Origin: Paenibacillus sp. JZ16
GTDB lineage: Bacteria > Bacillota > Bacilli > Paenibacillales > Paenibacillaceae
Assembly: GCF_015326965.1 (NCBI RefSeq)
Contig: NZ_CP017659.1
Location: 6,461,001-6,525,000 of the forward strand
Reading direction: 5' to 3'
DNA: 64,000 bases
The notes beneath the pieces are model-generated. The model was not told the origin of the DNA. It searched no databases and saw only the letters and a list, made by a program, of their open reading frames with translations. The position numbers and the translations under genes were made by a program. Positions 43,697 to 52,865 of this stretch are shown piece after piece; position 1 is the stretch's first letter, and each line of letters starts with the position of its first letter.

Positions 43697-44815
43697 GTGG
43701 CTGATAAGCGTGATTATTATGAGGTGCTCGGTGTCGGCAAGGATGCATCGGACGATGAAATCAAGAAGGCGTACCGCAAAATGGCTCGCCAATATCATCC
43801 GGACGTGAACAAAGCGGCTGACGCGGAAGCCAAATTCAAGGAAGTGAAAGAGGCTTACGATGTATTGAGCGATGGTCAGAAGCGTGCGCAGTATGACCAG
43901 TATGGTCATATCGATCCGAACCAAGGTATGGGCGGAGGCGGTTTCTCCGGTGATTTCGGCGGTTTTGGAGATATATTCGATATGTTCTTTGGCGGTAATG
44001 GTCGCCGTGATCCGAATGCGCCTCAGCGGGGGAACGATCTGCAATATACGATGACGGTTGAATTTAAGGAAGCGGTATTCGGTAAGGAAACGGATATCAC
44101 CATTCCGAGAACGGAGACATGCGATACATGTCACGGCTCCGGTGCGAAGCCGGGCACGCAGCCGCATACATGTTCGGTGTGTAACGGCAGCGGGCAGCAA
44201 GAAGTCGTGCAAAATACGCCGTTTGGACGTATGGTAAACCGTCGCGCTTGCTCGAACTGTAACGGAACAGGGAAAATCATCAAAGACCGCTGCTCGACTT
44301 GTAACGGCAACGGCAAAGTGAAGAAGCAGCGCAAGATTCATGTTCGCGTGCCTGCTGGTGTGGACGACGGAGCTCAGCTTCGCATGACAGGTGAAGGCGA
44401 AGGCGGCTTCCGCGGCGGTCCGGCCGGTGACTTGTATATCGTCATCCGCGTGAAGCCGCATGACTTCTTCGAACGCGAAGGGGACGACATTTATTGCGAA
44501 GTGCCGCTTACCTTTGCTCAGGCTGCGCTTGGCGACGAGATTGAGATCCCGACGCTGACGGAGAGAGTGAAGCTGAAGATTCCGGCCGGTACGCAGACGG
44601 GAACCTTCTTCCGCTTGAAAGGCAAAGGGGTGCCTCGGCTTCGCGGCATGGGACAGGGTGACCAGCACGTCAAGGTTGTGGTCGTTACGCCAAGCAAGCT
44701 GAGTGATGATCAGAAAGAGCTGCTTCGTCAGTTTGCTTCCCTTGATGGCGAACAGACCCATGAGCAGGAACAGTCTTTCTTTGACCGTGTTAAAAAAGCA
44801 TTCCGCGGTGACTAA
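43697..44815 (+). CDS. dnaJ: Molecular chaperone DnaJ (Hsp40)
   Basis: A 372-residue type I J-protein. The J-domain has HPD at 34-36, followed by a Gly/Phe-rich segment ([18 protein letters not shown]). Four CxxCxGxG zinc repeats follow ([32 protein letters not shown]), then the C-terminal substrate-binding domains. The start is GTG at 43697, about 10 bases after GGGGTG. It is the last chaperone gene of the operon and is followed by a terminator. Confidence 0.97.
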   Translation: MADKRDYYEVLGVGKDASDDEIKKAYRKMARQYHPDVNKAADAEAKFKEVKEAYDVLSDGQKRAQYDQYGHIDPNQGMGGGGFSGDFGGFGDIFDMFFGGNGRRDPNAPQRGNDLQYTMTVEFKEAVFGKETDITIPRTETCDTCHGSGAKPGTQPHTCSVCNGSGQQEVVQNTPFGRMVNRRACSNCNGTGKIIKDRCSTCNGNGKVKKQRKIHVRVPAGVDDGAQLRMTGEGEGGFRGGPAGDLYIVIRVKPHDFFEREGDDIYCEVPLTFAQAALGDEIEIPTLTERVKLKIPAGTQTGTFFRLKGKGVPRLRGMGQGDQHVKVVVVTPSKLSDDQKELLRQFASLDGEQTHEQEQSFFDRVKKAFRGD

Positions 44816-44857
44816 TACAAACTTATGGGGTTACCCCCCCTCATAGCTTAAAGAACA

Positions 44858-44905
44858 GCAGCAGGCTTAAGGTGATCAACCTTCGGCCTGCTGTTTTTTT
44901 GTTTC
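44858..44905 (+). terminator. Rho-independent terminator of the dnaK operon
   Basis: AACAGCAGCAGGC pairs with GCCTGCTGTT, with an inner AAGGT/ACCTT stem, followed by TTTTTTGTTT. Confidence 0.9.
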
Positions 44906-45046
44906 TGGGGACGGAAGGGAGCTTTAGGTGGTCTGCCAGCTTAAACAGCCGATTCCTCAAGAATAAAACACTTGACGATGAAGCAACCTAGGGAAGTTCC
45001 ATCTAGGAAGTTGCAATCTTGAATTAGGAAATGCAGGTGAAATGAA

Positions 45047-45418
45047 GTGGCAGAGAAAAATATTTTGGCGTATTTTAAAAGCCCGGAAGAAGCCCAGCAT
45101 GCTGCCCGCAAATTGCAGTCGCTGCGCGTTGCCGATATGTCCATCGACCGGTTTAGCGCCGATCCCGGCGGGGAGCTCAACAATCCGATGAATCCGTTGA
45201 CAGGCAACATTGCAAGCTTAACAACGCTGACCTTAAATGCGGATATTTCGGGGCCGGGAGCCGGAATTCTCGGGGCAGCGGATCCGTCCGCCAGCGGGAT
45301 GAGCAGCGGCGGGGAGGACGGAACCGAAGGCCGGGATATTTTGCTGACGGTTGTATTGGACGAAGGCGTATTTCCGCAAGCCATGCGGCTAATCGAAGAA
45401 TCCGGCGGCATGATTTAA
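45047..45418 (+). CDS. Unknown protein, 123 aa
   Basis: A GTG-started frame (45047) with AGGTGA upstream. The first half (NILAYFKSPEEAQHAARKLQ) looks like the beta-alpha start of a small ferredoxin-like or stress protein 17M-type domain. The middle is Gly/Ser/Asn-rich and flexible, and the end (DILLTVVLDEGVFPQAMRLIEESGGM) is a beta-alpha unit. This gives the impression of a domain that senses or pairs with another protein. It lies between the dnaJ terminator and prmA. The function is unknown. Confidence 0.75.
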   Translation: MAEKNILAYFKSPEEAQHAARKLQSLRVADMSIDRFSADPGGELNNPMNPLTGNIASLTTLTLNADISGPGAGILGAADPSASGMSSGGEDGTEGRDILLTVVLDEGVFPQAMRLIEESGGMI

Positions 45419-45464
45419 GGTAAGGACGGCTCTGATCTTTATTTTGGAAAGGAGAACGGTATTC

Positions 45465-45665
45465 ATGATGAGACGCGTAAAAAAAGGGAAAATCTCGAGC
45501 AAAACCGAGAAAATGATTGCCCTTCAATCCGCTAAGGCGGAGGATGTTGAATTTTCGGCCATGGAAGCCGATCACGATGATGTGGAAGCGCTGCGCAGAA
45601 GCGAGGCGGCGGATGAACGCCAATTGAAGAAAATTCTCGATGAAACCAGTAAAAATGTAGATTAG
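45465..45665 (+). CDS. Small highly charged protein, 66 aa, unknown
   Basis: ATG 45465 follows AAAGGAGAAC. The product has a basic N-terminus (MMRRVKKGKISSKTEK) and an acidic helical C-terminal half (AEDVEFSAMEADHDDVEALRRSEAADERQ split), with no Cys or membrane segment. It begins 46 bases after the preceding unknown gene and probably shares its transcript, which ends at the terminator just after it. No family recognised. Confidence 0.65.
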   Translation: MMRRVKKGKISSKTEKMIALQSAKAEDVEFSAMEADHDDVEALRRSEAADERQLKKILDETSKNVD

Positions 45666-45689
45666 TCGTTATGGCTTCAGCGTTTGGAA

Positions 45690-45738
45690 GAGCCCTCTTA
45701 CCTTTCTTGTTACGGAGGTGGTAAGCAGGGCTTTTTTG
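45690..45738 (+). terminator. Rho-independent terminator after the two small unknown genes
   Basis: AGAGCCCTCTTACC pairs with GGTAAGCAGGGCTTTTTT with a small internal loop, and ends in a T6 run. Confidence 0.82.
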
Positions 45739-45965
45739 TTGAAGAGATAAGAAAGTATAAACTTCGGAGGATAGCCATCCTTATTCCGCAAGTAAAACTT
45801 CCGCCATATGAGGTCTGTCTTCTGTGAAAGTACGCTGATAGACGTATTCCGCATTTGACCGATTTGTAAGTAAAGTCCTCATGGTATTTTAGTACAAACT
45901 TTGTATCCGGGGTCCTCAATATAGTACAATAATAACTATGTATGAATGAGGAGGAACAGTAGCAC
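45739..45965. other. Intergenic region upstream of prmA
   Basis: AT-rich and without a credible gene. The best promoter candidate is TTGTAT (45901-45906), 18-base spacer, TACAAT (45925-45930), about 36 bases before prmA. Confidence 0.45.
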
Positions 45966-46943
45966 ATGTTATGGCATGAATTAACGATACATACCACGGA
46001 GGAAGCCGTGGAGATGATTACGAATTTCCTGCATGAGGCGGGAGCCGGAGGCGTTTCGATCGAAGAATCCGGTACGACAAACAAGAAGCGGGACACATCC
46101 CTTGGACAGTGGTTTGATGAGATCGTTCCGTTTAACGATATTCCTGAAGGGCAAGCCGTAATCAAAGGGTACTTTGATGAGACGGTGACCCTGGAAGCGA
46201 TCCGTGATGAGATAACGCCGCGCGTGAATGAACTGAAGGAATTTGGGATTGATACAGGTGAAGTCAGGTACGAGATGAAGACCGTCGATGAGAATGAATG
46301 GGCAACGGCCTGGAAGCAGTATTTCAAACCGATCCGTGTATCCGAGCGATTGACAATCAAGCCGACATGGGAAGAGTACACGCCGGAATCCGATCAAGAA
46401 TCGATTATTGAGCTGGACCCGGGCATGGCCTTCGGCACTGGAACGCATCCGACGACTTCGTTATGCTTGCGCACACTCGAGATGGTGATCAAGGGTGGAG
46501 AGGAAGTCATAGATGTCGGGACAGGCTCTGGCATACTTTCCATCGGCGCCGCGCATTTGGGAGCGTCACGGATACTGGCTCTCGATCTGGACCCGGTTGC
46601 TGTATCCAGCGCAATGGAGAATACCCGTCTTAACGGTTTGGAAGATCGGATTACGGTCAAGGAAAGCGATCTGCTCTCTGTAATCACCAATCAATCCGAT
46701 TCATCCGATCTGGGCGTGACGCTTCCGGTACAAGTTGTAGTGGCTAACATTTTGGCTGAGGTCATCCTGTTGTTTGTAGACGATGTATACCAGGCTCTTC
46801 GGCCGGGAGGCGCTTATATCGCCTCGGGCATTTACAAGAACAAAGAAGAGATCGTAGAAAAGGCGCTGATTGCCTCCGGTTTCGAAATTGCCGACATCTG
46901 CCGCGAGGATGATTGGGTTGCGTTCGTGGCGAGGAAAAACTGA
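45966..46943 (+). CDS. prmA: Ribosomal protein L11 methyltransferase
   Basis: A 325-residue SAM methyltransferase that methylates L11. The N-terminal substrate-recognition domain (LTIHTTEEAVEMITNFLHEAGAGGV) is followed by the PrmA hallmark DPGMAFGTGTHPTT (about 155-168) and SAM motif VIDVGTGSGILSIGA (about 179-193). NILAEVI (about 262-268) replaces the usual NILA loop and is consistent. ATG 45966 follows GAGGAGG. It follows the dnaK region as in B. subtilis (yqeT). Confidence 0.95.
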   Translation: MLWHELTIHTTEEAVEMITNFLHEAGAGGVSIEESGTTNKKRDTSLGQWFDEIVPFNDIPEGQAVIKGYFDETVTLEAIRDEITPRVNELKEFGIDTGEVRYEMKTVDENEWATAWKQYFKPIRVSERLTIKPTWEEYTPESDQESIIELDPGMAFGTGTHPTTSLCLRTLEMVIKGGEEVIDVGTGSGILSIGAAHLGASRILALDLDPVAVSSAMENTRLNGLEDRITVKESDLLSVITNQSDSSDLGVTLPVQVVVANILAEVILLFVDDVYQALRPGGAYIASGIYKNKEEIVEKALIASGFEIADICREDDWVAFVARKN

Positions 46944-46945
46944 TT

Positions 46946-47638
46946 ATGGAGTTTTTGGACCAACTGTTATTTTATCCGCTGGAACAACTTCCTTTTTATC
47001 TGATTGCTTTAATTATTGCCTTTACCGTGCATGAATTCTCGCATGCCTATTTTGCGAATAAATTCGGAGACCCAACGGCCAAGCTGCTGGGAAGGGTTAC
47101 ACTGAATCCGGCGGTACATTTTGATTTTCTGGGGATTATTCTCTTGCTGATTGCAGGTTTCGGCTGGGCAAGGCCGGTACCGATCAATCGCGAGAACTTC
47201 AGCAACCCGCGCCGAATGAGCATCATTGTGGCGGCGGTGGGTCCGCTGAGTAATCTTATGTTAGGTATACTTGGTGCGCTCATTTATGCTGTTCTGTACC
47301 AAACCGGGATTATTCCTCCAGAGGGAATTACCAAGACGGATCAAGCGGTGCATTTGTTCTTTAATATATTTATATTGCTCAACTTCTTTCTATGTCTGTT
47401 CAATCTTGTTCCATTGCCTCCGCTGGACGGCTACAGGGTTCTTGAGAATGCGTTGCCTCCGCGTCTCAGTGCGAGGATTCAGAAGTTTGAGCAATGGTCG
47501 ATCCTTTTCTTCCTGTTGATCATATTGTTGCCCGTGTTCCAGGATTATACGATCAAGCCCCTGTATGATGCGGCACATGCGCTGTCTTCCAAATTTTTGG
47601 ACATGTTCATTATGATGACCGGCGGTTACCGGCTCTGA
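46946..47638 (+). CDS. Site-2 protease family protein (M50 membrane metalloprotease)
   Basis: A 230-residue intramembrane metalloprotease of the compact, SpoIVFB-like M50B class without PDZ or CBS domains. The zinc motif is H29-E30-x2-H33 (VHEFSHAYFA) inside the first helix. The second motif, NLVPLPPLDGYR (about 152-163), supplies the Asp ligand. About five hydrophobic segments are present. ATG 46946 starts 2 bases after the prmA stop with AGGAAAA upstream; the longer frame to 46913 would overlap prmA. The substrate is unknown. Confidence 0.88.
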   Translation: MEFLDQLLFYPLEQLPFYLIALIIAFTVHEFSHAYFANKFGDPTAKLLGRVTLNPAVHFDFLGIILLLIAGFGWARPVPINRENFSNPRRMSIIVAAVGPLSNLMLGILGALIYAVLYQTGIIPPEGITKTDQAVHLFFNIFILLNFFLCLFNLVPLPPLDGYRVLENALPPRLSARIQKFEQWSILFFLLIILLPVFQDYTIKPLYDAAHALSSKFLDMFIMMTGGYRL

Positions 47639-47710
47639 TTTACTCTGGTCAGTTAGCACGAAAAGTTGTATGATGGGGTTTGGCGATTTTGGAGTTAGGT
47701 GAGGTTAAAG

Positions 47711-48481
47711 ATGCAGCGATATTTTGTCACTCCCGAACAATTCGAGGGAGACCGTGTTGAGATTACGGGCGATGACGCCCGTCATATTACCAAGGTCATG
47801 CGAGGCAGGCTTGGTGATAAATTGATTGTAAGCGATGGGGCATCCCGCGAAGCCATGGTGGAGATTGAAAGCATCGAGGCGGCCAGTGTCATTGCAATTG
47901 TAATTGAACCCATGGAGATGACCCAGGAACCGCGTCTGCAAGTGAGCATCGCTCAAAGCTTGCCGAAAGGCGATAAGATGGAGACCGTCATCCAAAAGTG
48001 TACCGAGATCGGCGCGGTGTCCTTTGTGCCCTTTTTATCGGACAGAACGATTGTTCAGTACGATGCCAAGAAGGAAGGAAAGCGGCTGGAGCGCTGGCGC
48101 AAGATTGCGAAAGAGGCGGCTGAACAGGCGCATCGTAACCGGATACCGTCTGTTGAACAGCCTCTGCCTTGGAAAAATCTGCTTGCAGCGTTTTCCGGCT
48201 ATGATGCCGTATATTTTTGTTATGAAAAAGAGCATGGCTCCCAGCTGAGGGACGTGCTGAAGCCTTTTGTAGAGCAGGCGCTGTCGAATTCGGCCGAGAA
48301 GGCGAGCTTGCTGCTGGTCGTTGGACCCGAGGGCGGCTTTACGGAAGAGGAATGCCGAGCAGCCGAAGATGCAGGAGCCGTATCCGTTGGACTTGGAAGA
48401 CGGATCCTTCGCTGCGAGACTGCCGGCATGACGGCGCTTGCCTGCGCACTATATGAATCTGGAGAAATGGGGGGCGTTTGA
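47711..48481 (+). CDS. rsmE: 16S rRNA (uracil-1498-N3)-methyltransferase RsmE
   Basis: A 256-residue SPOUT-class methyltransferase that modifies U1498 of 16S rRNA. The N-terminal PUA-like part is QRYFVTPEQFEGDRVEITGDDARHITKVMR (split at 2-31). The SPOUT knot motifs are LLLVVGPEGGFTEEE (about 205-219), VSVGLGRRILRCETAGM (about 230-246). AGGTGAGG is 6 bases before ATG 47711; an in-frame GTG at 47699 is inside it. It overlaps the mtaB reading frame by a few bases. Confidence 0.93.
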   Translation: MQRYFVTPEQFEGDRVEITGDDARHITKVMRGRLGDKLIVSDGASREAMVEIESIEAASVIAIVIEPMEMTQEPRLQVSIAQSLPKGDKMETVIQKCTEIGAVSFVPFLSDRTIVQYDAKKEGKRLERWRKIAKEAAEQAHRNRIPSVEQPLPWKNLLAAFSGYDAVYFCYEKEHGSQLRDVLKPFVEQALSNSAEKASLLLVVGPEGGFTEEECRAAEDAGAVSVGLGRRILRCETAGMTALACALYESGEMGGV

Positions 48482-48483
48482 AC

Positions 48484-49827
48484 ATGCCATCCGTAGCGTT
48501 TTATACGTTGGGTTGCAAAGTCAATTTTTACGATACCGAGGCCATCTGGCAATACTTCAAAAATGAAGGCTACGACCAGGTGGACTTCGAACAAACCGCA
48601 GATGTTTATTTGATTAACACCTGCCACGTTACCAATACAGGGGATAAGAAGAGCCGTCAGATGATCAGACGCGCGGTTCGCCGCAATCCCGAGGCCATCG
48701 TGGCTGTAACGGGCTGCTACGCCCAGACCTCGCCTGCAGAAATTCTGGATATACCGGGTGTGGATCTTGTGATCGGGAACCAGGATCGCGATAAAATCAT
48801 GGATTTCATCCATGATATTGAAAAGACGCGTCAGCCGATTAATGCTGTTCGCAATATTATGAAGACCCGGGTATTTGAGGAAATGGACGTTCCGGATTTC
48901 GCAGAACGCACTCGTGCATTTCTGAAAATCCAGGACGGATGCAACAACTTCTGTACGTTCTGCATTATCCCTTGGTCCCGCGGTTTGTCACGCAGCCGTG
49001 ATCCGAAGAGCATCATCAAACAGGCGCATCAGTTGGTTGGAGCGGGTTATAAGGAAATCGTGCTGACCGGTATTCACACAGGCGGGTACGGAGATGATCT
49101 TGAAGATTACAGATTGTCCGATTTGCTGTGGGATCTTGACCGGGTAGACGGTTTGGAACGGATCCGCATCAGCTCCATCGAAGCAAGCCAGATCGATGAG
49201 AAGATGCTGGATGTGCTGAACCGCTCCAGTAAAATGTGCCGCCACCTTCATATTCCGCTGCAAGCGGGGGATGATACGGTACTGAAACGGATGCGCCGTA
49301 AATATACAACCGAAGAGTTCTATAACAAGATGGGCTTGATTCGTCAAGCGATGCCCGATGTAGGTATTACGACGGACGTTATCGTTGGCTTCCCTGGCGA
49401 AACCGACGAGATGTTCCGTAACGGTTATGATCTGATGAAGGCAATTCAGTTCTCCGAGATGCATGTATTCCCGTATTCGAAGCGTACCGGCACGCCGGCG
49501 GCACGGATGGAGGATCAGGTGGACGAGGAAGTGAAGAATGCACGTGTGCATGATTTGATTGACTTGTCAGAGCAGTTGCAGCTTGCTTATGCTGAACGTT
49601 TTGTGGGTCAGATTCTGGAAGTGATACCGGAGCGCGAATACAAGGGAGCTCCTAACGGCGGAAAGATGCAGGGGTACAGCGATAATTACCTGCAGCTTGT
49701 ATTCAACGGATCGCCTGATCTCGAAGGCAAACTGTGCCGCGTAAAAGTAACCAAAGCCGGTGTGAATGAATGCGAGGGTGAACTCCTCAGCGTCATGGAT
49801 CATGGACTAAAGGCAGCTGCCCAGTAA
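48484..49827 (+). CDS. mtaB: tRNA N6-threonylcarbamoyladenosine 2-methylthiotransferase MtaB
   Basis: A 447-residue radical SAM enzyme making ms2t6A at position 37 of tRNAs reading ANN codons. The N-terminal UPF0004 cluster cysteines are C11 (TLGCKVN), C47 (NTCHVT) and C78 (GCYAQ). The radical SAM motif is C153-x3-C157-x2-C160 (CNNFCTFC). A C-terminal TRAM domain follows (about 375-440). ATG 48484 is chosen over the TTG at 48478 by distance to GGGGGG and family start. It is last in the prmA-M50-rsmE-mtaB run. Confidence 0.94.
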   Translation: MPSVAFYTLGCKVNFYDTEAIWQYFKNEGYDQVDFEQTADVYLINTCHVTNTGDKKSRQMIRRAVRRNPEAIVAVTGCYAQTSPAEILDIPGVDLVIGNQDRDKIMDFIHDIEKTRQPINAVRNIMKTRVFEEMDVPDFAERTRAFLKIQDGCNNFCTFCIIPWSRGLSRSRDPKSIIKQAHQLVGAGYKEIVLTGIHTGGYGDDLEDYRLSDLLWDLDRVDGLERIRISSIEASQIDEKMLDVLNRSSKMCRHLHIPLQAGDDTVLKRMRRKYTTEEFYNKMGLIRQAMPDVGITTDVIVGFPGETDEMFRNGYDLMKAIQFSEMHVFPYSKRTGTPAARMEDQVDEEVKNARVHDLIDLSEQLQLAYAERFVGQILEVIPEREYKGAPNGGKMQGYSDNYLQLVFNGSPDLEGKLCRVKVTKAGVNECEGELLSVMDHGLKAAAQ

Positions 49828-49848
49828 TTCCAATAGCGGCCATACCAG

Positions 49849-49890
49849 ACAAGGATTTCATTTCCTGGCTACCGGAAGTGGAATCCTTGT
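49849..49890 (+). terminator. Hairpin after mtaB, probable terminator
   Basis: ACAAGGATT pairs with AATCCTTGT, with further pairing inside (TTTCC/GGAAG). The tail is only TGT, so termination may be inefficient. It may also be an element of the Nudix gene leader. Confidence 0.5.
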
Positions 49891-49913
49891 TGTACATGAA
49901 GGAGGAATAGGAC

Positions 49914-50369
49914 ATGACATATACACAGATTTCCGCAGGCGGCGTGGTATACCGTCATCATGAAGGGGCGCTTCAGATCCAGCTTATTTTGGACCGTTAT
50001 GGAAAAACCTCGCTTCCCAAAGGCAAGATGGAAGCCGGTGAAACCGTCGAGCAAACGGCACTTCGAGAGATTTGCGAGGAGACAGGTATAGTCGGATCCA
50101 TCACCTCTCCAGTGGACATTATTGCATATAAATACCATCATCCCGAGTTCGGCCAGGTGGACAAGGAAGTTCATTACTATCTGGTTAAGGCAGAAAAAGG
50201 CAGCTTAAAACCCCAAATCGAGGAAATCAACGGGGTGGACTGGTTCGAGCCTTTGGCCGCATGGAGGAAGCAGCGCAGCAACGGATATAATAATAATGAT
50301 ATCATCCTGCGTAAAGCGCTAACGCTGCTCGAGGTTAGCGTTCCTGCGGATGAAGATATGAAATTTTAG
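49914..50369 (+). CDS. Nudix hydrolase
   Basis: A 151-residue hydrolase of nucleoside diphosphate-linked compounds. The Nudix box is complete: GKMEAGETVEQTALREICEETG (split over residues 39-60) matches G-x5-E-x7-RE-x2-EE-x-G. The N-terminus (TQISAGGVVYRHHEGALQIQLIL) suggests an Ap4A hydrolase or 8-oxo-dGTPase-like member. Substrate is not clear. ATG 49914 follows GAAGGAGGAA. The 3' end overlaps the convergent Na/Pi transporter gene by 4 bases. Confidence 0.9.
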   Translation: MTYTQISAGGVVYRHHEGALQIQLILDRYGKTSLPKGKMEAGETVEQTALREICEETGIVGSITSPVDIIAYKYHHPEFGQVDKEVHYYLVKAEKGSLKPQIEEINGVDWFEPLAAWRKQRSNGYNNNDIILRKALTLLEVSVPADEDMKF

Positions 50370-51337
50370 GTCTGTGCCCGCTTGTTCCAGAAGGGCAGAT
50401 AGCATAGTGGGAGCGCGATAAGCGAGCATACGATATTAAACAAGGTTTGCGCATGGGCGATTTGCCCGGCCGGATCCGCTGCTAACCATCCGGATACGGC
50501 AGTTAAGCCCGATATGAACGGGGTAAAGAGCAGGACTCCGCCGATATTCAGCCCCATATGGGACCATGCCACGAATCGCCCTGCTCGGGTACTGCCGATG
50601 GCTGCTATAAGCGCTGTGGCGCAGGTGCCGACATTGGAGCCAAGAACGATGGCAACGCCGATCTCCGGAGGCAGGGCGCCACTGGCTGCAAGCCCCATAG
50701 CCATAGCGATGACAGCGGCACTGCTGTGCATCAGAGCAGTCAATATCGTTCCGGCTGCAATGCCCCAGAGGACGCTCCGCGAAGCCTGGTCCAGGAACCA
50801 TTGGAACACACCGAGGCTTTGAAGGGTCGGGCCGATGGATTGCATGAATTGTATAGCAAGCAGCACCAGCGAGAATCCGGCGACAGCAAGGCATAAAAAC
50901 TGGCTGCGGATCAAGTTGTTTTTTAACTTGTCGTAGCTCGAAGGCGCGCGCTCGCTGATGAGTACGGCCCCGACCCATAGCATTAGCGAGAGGACAAGCA
51001 GCGGCATGGCGGCTTGTCCAATCTGGAGGCTGATGAGCTCGGTGGTTACCGTTGTGCCGATGTTCGTGCCGAGAATAACGCCCAGGGTACCGGCGAGGCT
51101 TAACAATCCGGCATTGGCAAAACCGATTGCCAGCACGGTTACGGCGGTACTGCTTTGCAGCAGCGCCGTAACCGCCGTGCTGGCGATCATGCCCTTAAGG
51201 GGCGTAGATGTCGCTTTATGGAGCCACTTATGCAGCAGCGGACCGGCCCAGCGTTGAAGGGCAACCTCCATGACCTTCATGCCGAACAGGAACAGGACAA
51301 GACCATAACAGATGGGAAACCAGAGTGAGGATAGCAT
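50366..51337 (-). CDS. Na/Pi cotransporter family protein
   Basis: A 323-residue inner-membrane transporter of the NptA/PhoU-linked Na+/phosphate type, here without a PhoU-like tail. Two inverted repeats carry the signature QSSTAVTVLAIGFANAG (about 61-77) and MHSSAAVIAMAMGLAASG (about 201-218). About eight helices are present. The frame opens at 51379, but ATG 51337 follows AAAGGAGAAC and starts MLSSLWFPICYGLVLFLFGMKVM, the usual opening. Sodium-driven phosphate uptake is inferred from the family only. Confidence 0.88.
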   Translation of the reverse strand: MLSSLWFPICYGLVLFLFGMKVMEVALQRWAGPLLHKWLHKATSTPLKGMIASTAVTALLQSSTAVTVLAIGFANAGLLSLAGTLGVILGTNIGTTVTTELISLQIGQAAMPLLVLSLMLWVGAVLISERAPSSYDKLKNNLIRSQFLCLAVAGFSLVLLAIQFMQSIGPTLQSLGVFQWFLDQASRSVLWGIAAGTILTALMHSSAAVIAMAMGLAASGALPPEIGVAIVLGSNVGTCATALIAAIGSTRAGRFVAWSHMGLNIGGVLLFTPFISGLTAVSGWLAADPAGQIAHAQTLFNIVCSLIALPLCYLPFWNKRAQT

Positions 51338-51491
51338 GATGTTCTCCTTTTTGTGAAATAAAGCGGGGATATGAAGCATCCGCTGCTGTGAAAGTCCGGC
51401 GATAAACTTTTTTTCTTAATTACGTATATGACCCTTGGCGGACATGCATGCCTATGGAAATGGCCAGGGATAACTTAAGGAGTGAAATACA

Positions 51492-52865
51492 GTGCCATCG
51501 GTAATTTTGGAGCGCAGTCGAAAAAAGAGACTGGAGCAGGGGCATCCCTGGGTTTATAAAAGCGAGATTGCCTCTGTTGAAGGTGAACCCAAGCCGGGGG
51601 ATATTGTATCGGTACTAAACCATCAAGGCCGCTTTCTCGCCTCCGGTTATTACAACCCGCAATCGCAAATCACCGTACGCACCGTTTCGTACGAGCCCGT
51701 TGAGACGATGGACAAGGCTTTTTTCGCCGCCAGGTTTCAGGAATGCCTGAAACACCGGGAACGGTTTATCGGAGATGAGAACGCCTACCGGCTGGTATAT
51801 GGCGAGGCGGATTTTCTGCCGGGGCTGATTGTGGACCGTTTTGATGACGTACTGGTCATGCAGCTGCTGACGCTGGGGATGGATCGCTGCCGTGAGGACA
51901 TCGTGAACGCGCTTGTCGAGGTGGTCCAGCCGAAAGGAATCTATGAACGAAGCGACGTGTCCATCCGCGAACTGGAAGGGCTGGAGCAGCGCACGGGTAT
52001 TCTATACGGGGAATGTCCTCGCCACGTCACGGTGACGGAGAACGGCCTAAAGATCAAGGTGGATATCGAAGAAGGCCAGAAGACGGGATATTTCTTTGAT
52101 CAGCGCGAGAACCGGGCATCCATTAAACCGTTAATGAATGGTTGGGGAAGCCGCAGCGGGATCACGCTCCAGACGGTGGAACGAGACGGTGAGAAGAAGA
52201 CCTTACCGGTGAACAAAAGCGGAAAGGAAGTTACTTTTCCTTATTGGGATGGAGCCACGGTGCTGGAATGCTTTTCGCATACGGGAAGTTTCACGCTGCA
52301 TGCCTGCCTTTATGGCGCCAAGAAAGTGACCTGCCTTGACATATCGGAGCATGCCATTGAAAGCGCCAAAGAGAATGTGGAATTGAACGGATTCCAGGAT
52401 CGCGTGGAGTTTGTAGTGGACGATGCCTTCCAATATTTGCGCAATCAGGTAAAAGGGCTGGAGGAACGCGAGTTGCGTGCGCAAGGGGATCAGAAAGTGG
52501 ATACCTCCAAACCGCTGACCGCAGGAGGCGGACGTTCCTGGGATGTGGTTATTCTGGACCCGCCGGCTTTTGCCAAAACCAGGTCTGCCGTTAAAGGGGC
52601 TTGCCGCGGATATAAGGACATCAATCTTCATGGCATGAAACTGGTGAATGAGGGCGGTTATTTGGTTACGGCAAGCTGCTCGTACCATATGCGGCCGGAT
52701 TTGTTCCTGGAGACCATTCAGGATGCGGCAAAAGACGCCGGAAAAATTCTGAGACTCGTGGAATGGCGTGCGGCTGGCAAGGATCATCCGCAAATTCTCG
52801 GGGTCGACGAGGGGCATTATTTGAAATTTGCCGTGTTTGAAGTGCGCAGCAAATCGAAACTTTAA
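51492..52865 (+). CDS. Class I SAM-dependent rRNA methyltransferase (RlmI/YwbD-like)
   Basis: A 457-residue PUA-domain methyltransferase, likely making m5C in 23S rRNA. The PUA start is SVILERSRKKRLEQGHPWVYKSEI (split at 3-26). SAM motifs are GQKTGYFFDQRENR (about 194-207), VLECFSHTGSFTLHA (about 257-271), and the catalytic-type ILDPPAFAKTR (about 352-362). Two segments look inserted relative to the compact B. subtilis YwbD: about residues 213-252 and about 322-346. ATG or GTG choice: the start at 51492 is GTG with AAGGAGTG upstream. Confidence 0.87.
   Translation: MPSVILERSRKKRLEQGHPWVYKSEIASVEGEPKPGDIVSVLNHQGRFLASGYYNPQSQITVRTVSYEPVETMDKAFFAARFQECLKHRERFIGDENAYRLVYGEADFLPGLIVDRFDDVLVMQLLTLGMDRCREDIVNALVEVVQPKGIYERSDVSIRELEGLEQRTGILYGECPRHVTVTENGLKIKVDIEEGQKTGYFFDQRENRASIKPLMNGWGSRSGITLQTVERDGEKKTLPVNKSGKEVTFPYWDGATVLECFSHTGSFTLHACLYGAKKVTCLDISEHAIESAKENVELNGFQDRVEFVVDDAFQYLRNQVKGLEERELRAQGDQKVDTSKPLTAGGGRSWDVVILDPPAFAKTRSAVKGACRGYKDINLHGMKLVNEGGYLVTASCSYHMRPDLFLETIQDAAKDAGKILRLVEWRAAGKDHPQILGVDEGHYLKFAVFEVRSKSKL

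Noticed and set aside
45669..45854. 61-codon minus-strand frame between the small genes and prmA
   Set aside because: It runs into the terminator hairpin, has no good ribosome binding site and no family resemblance. The region is better explained as an AT-rich promoter area.
51402..51426. SigW-like ATAAAC, T-tract, CGTA upstream of the RlmI-like gene
   Set aside because: The spacer is 15 bases instead of 16-17 and the -35 box matches only 4 of 6. It was not strong enough to call an ECF promoter.
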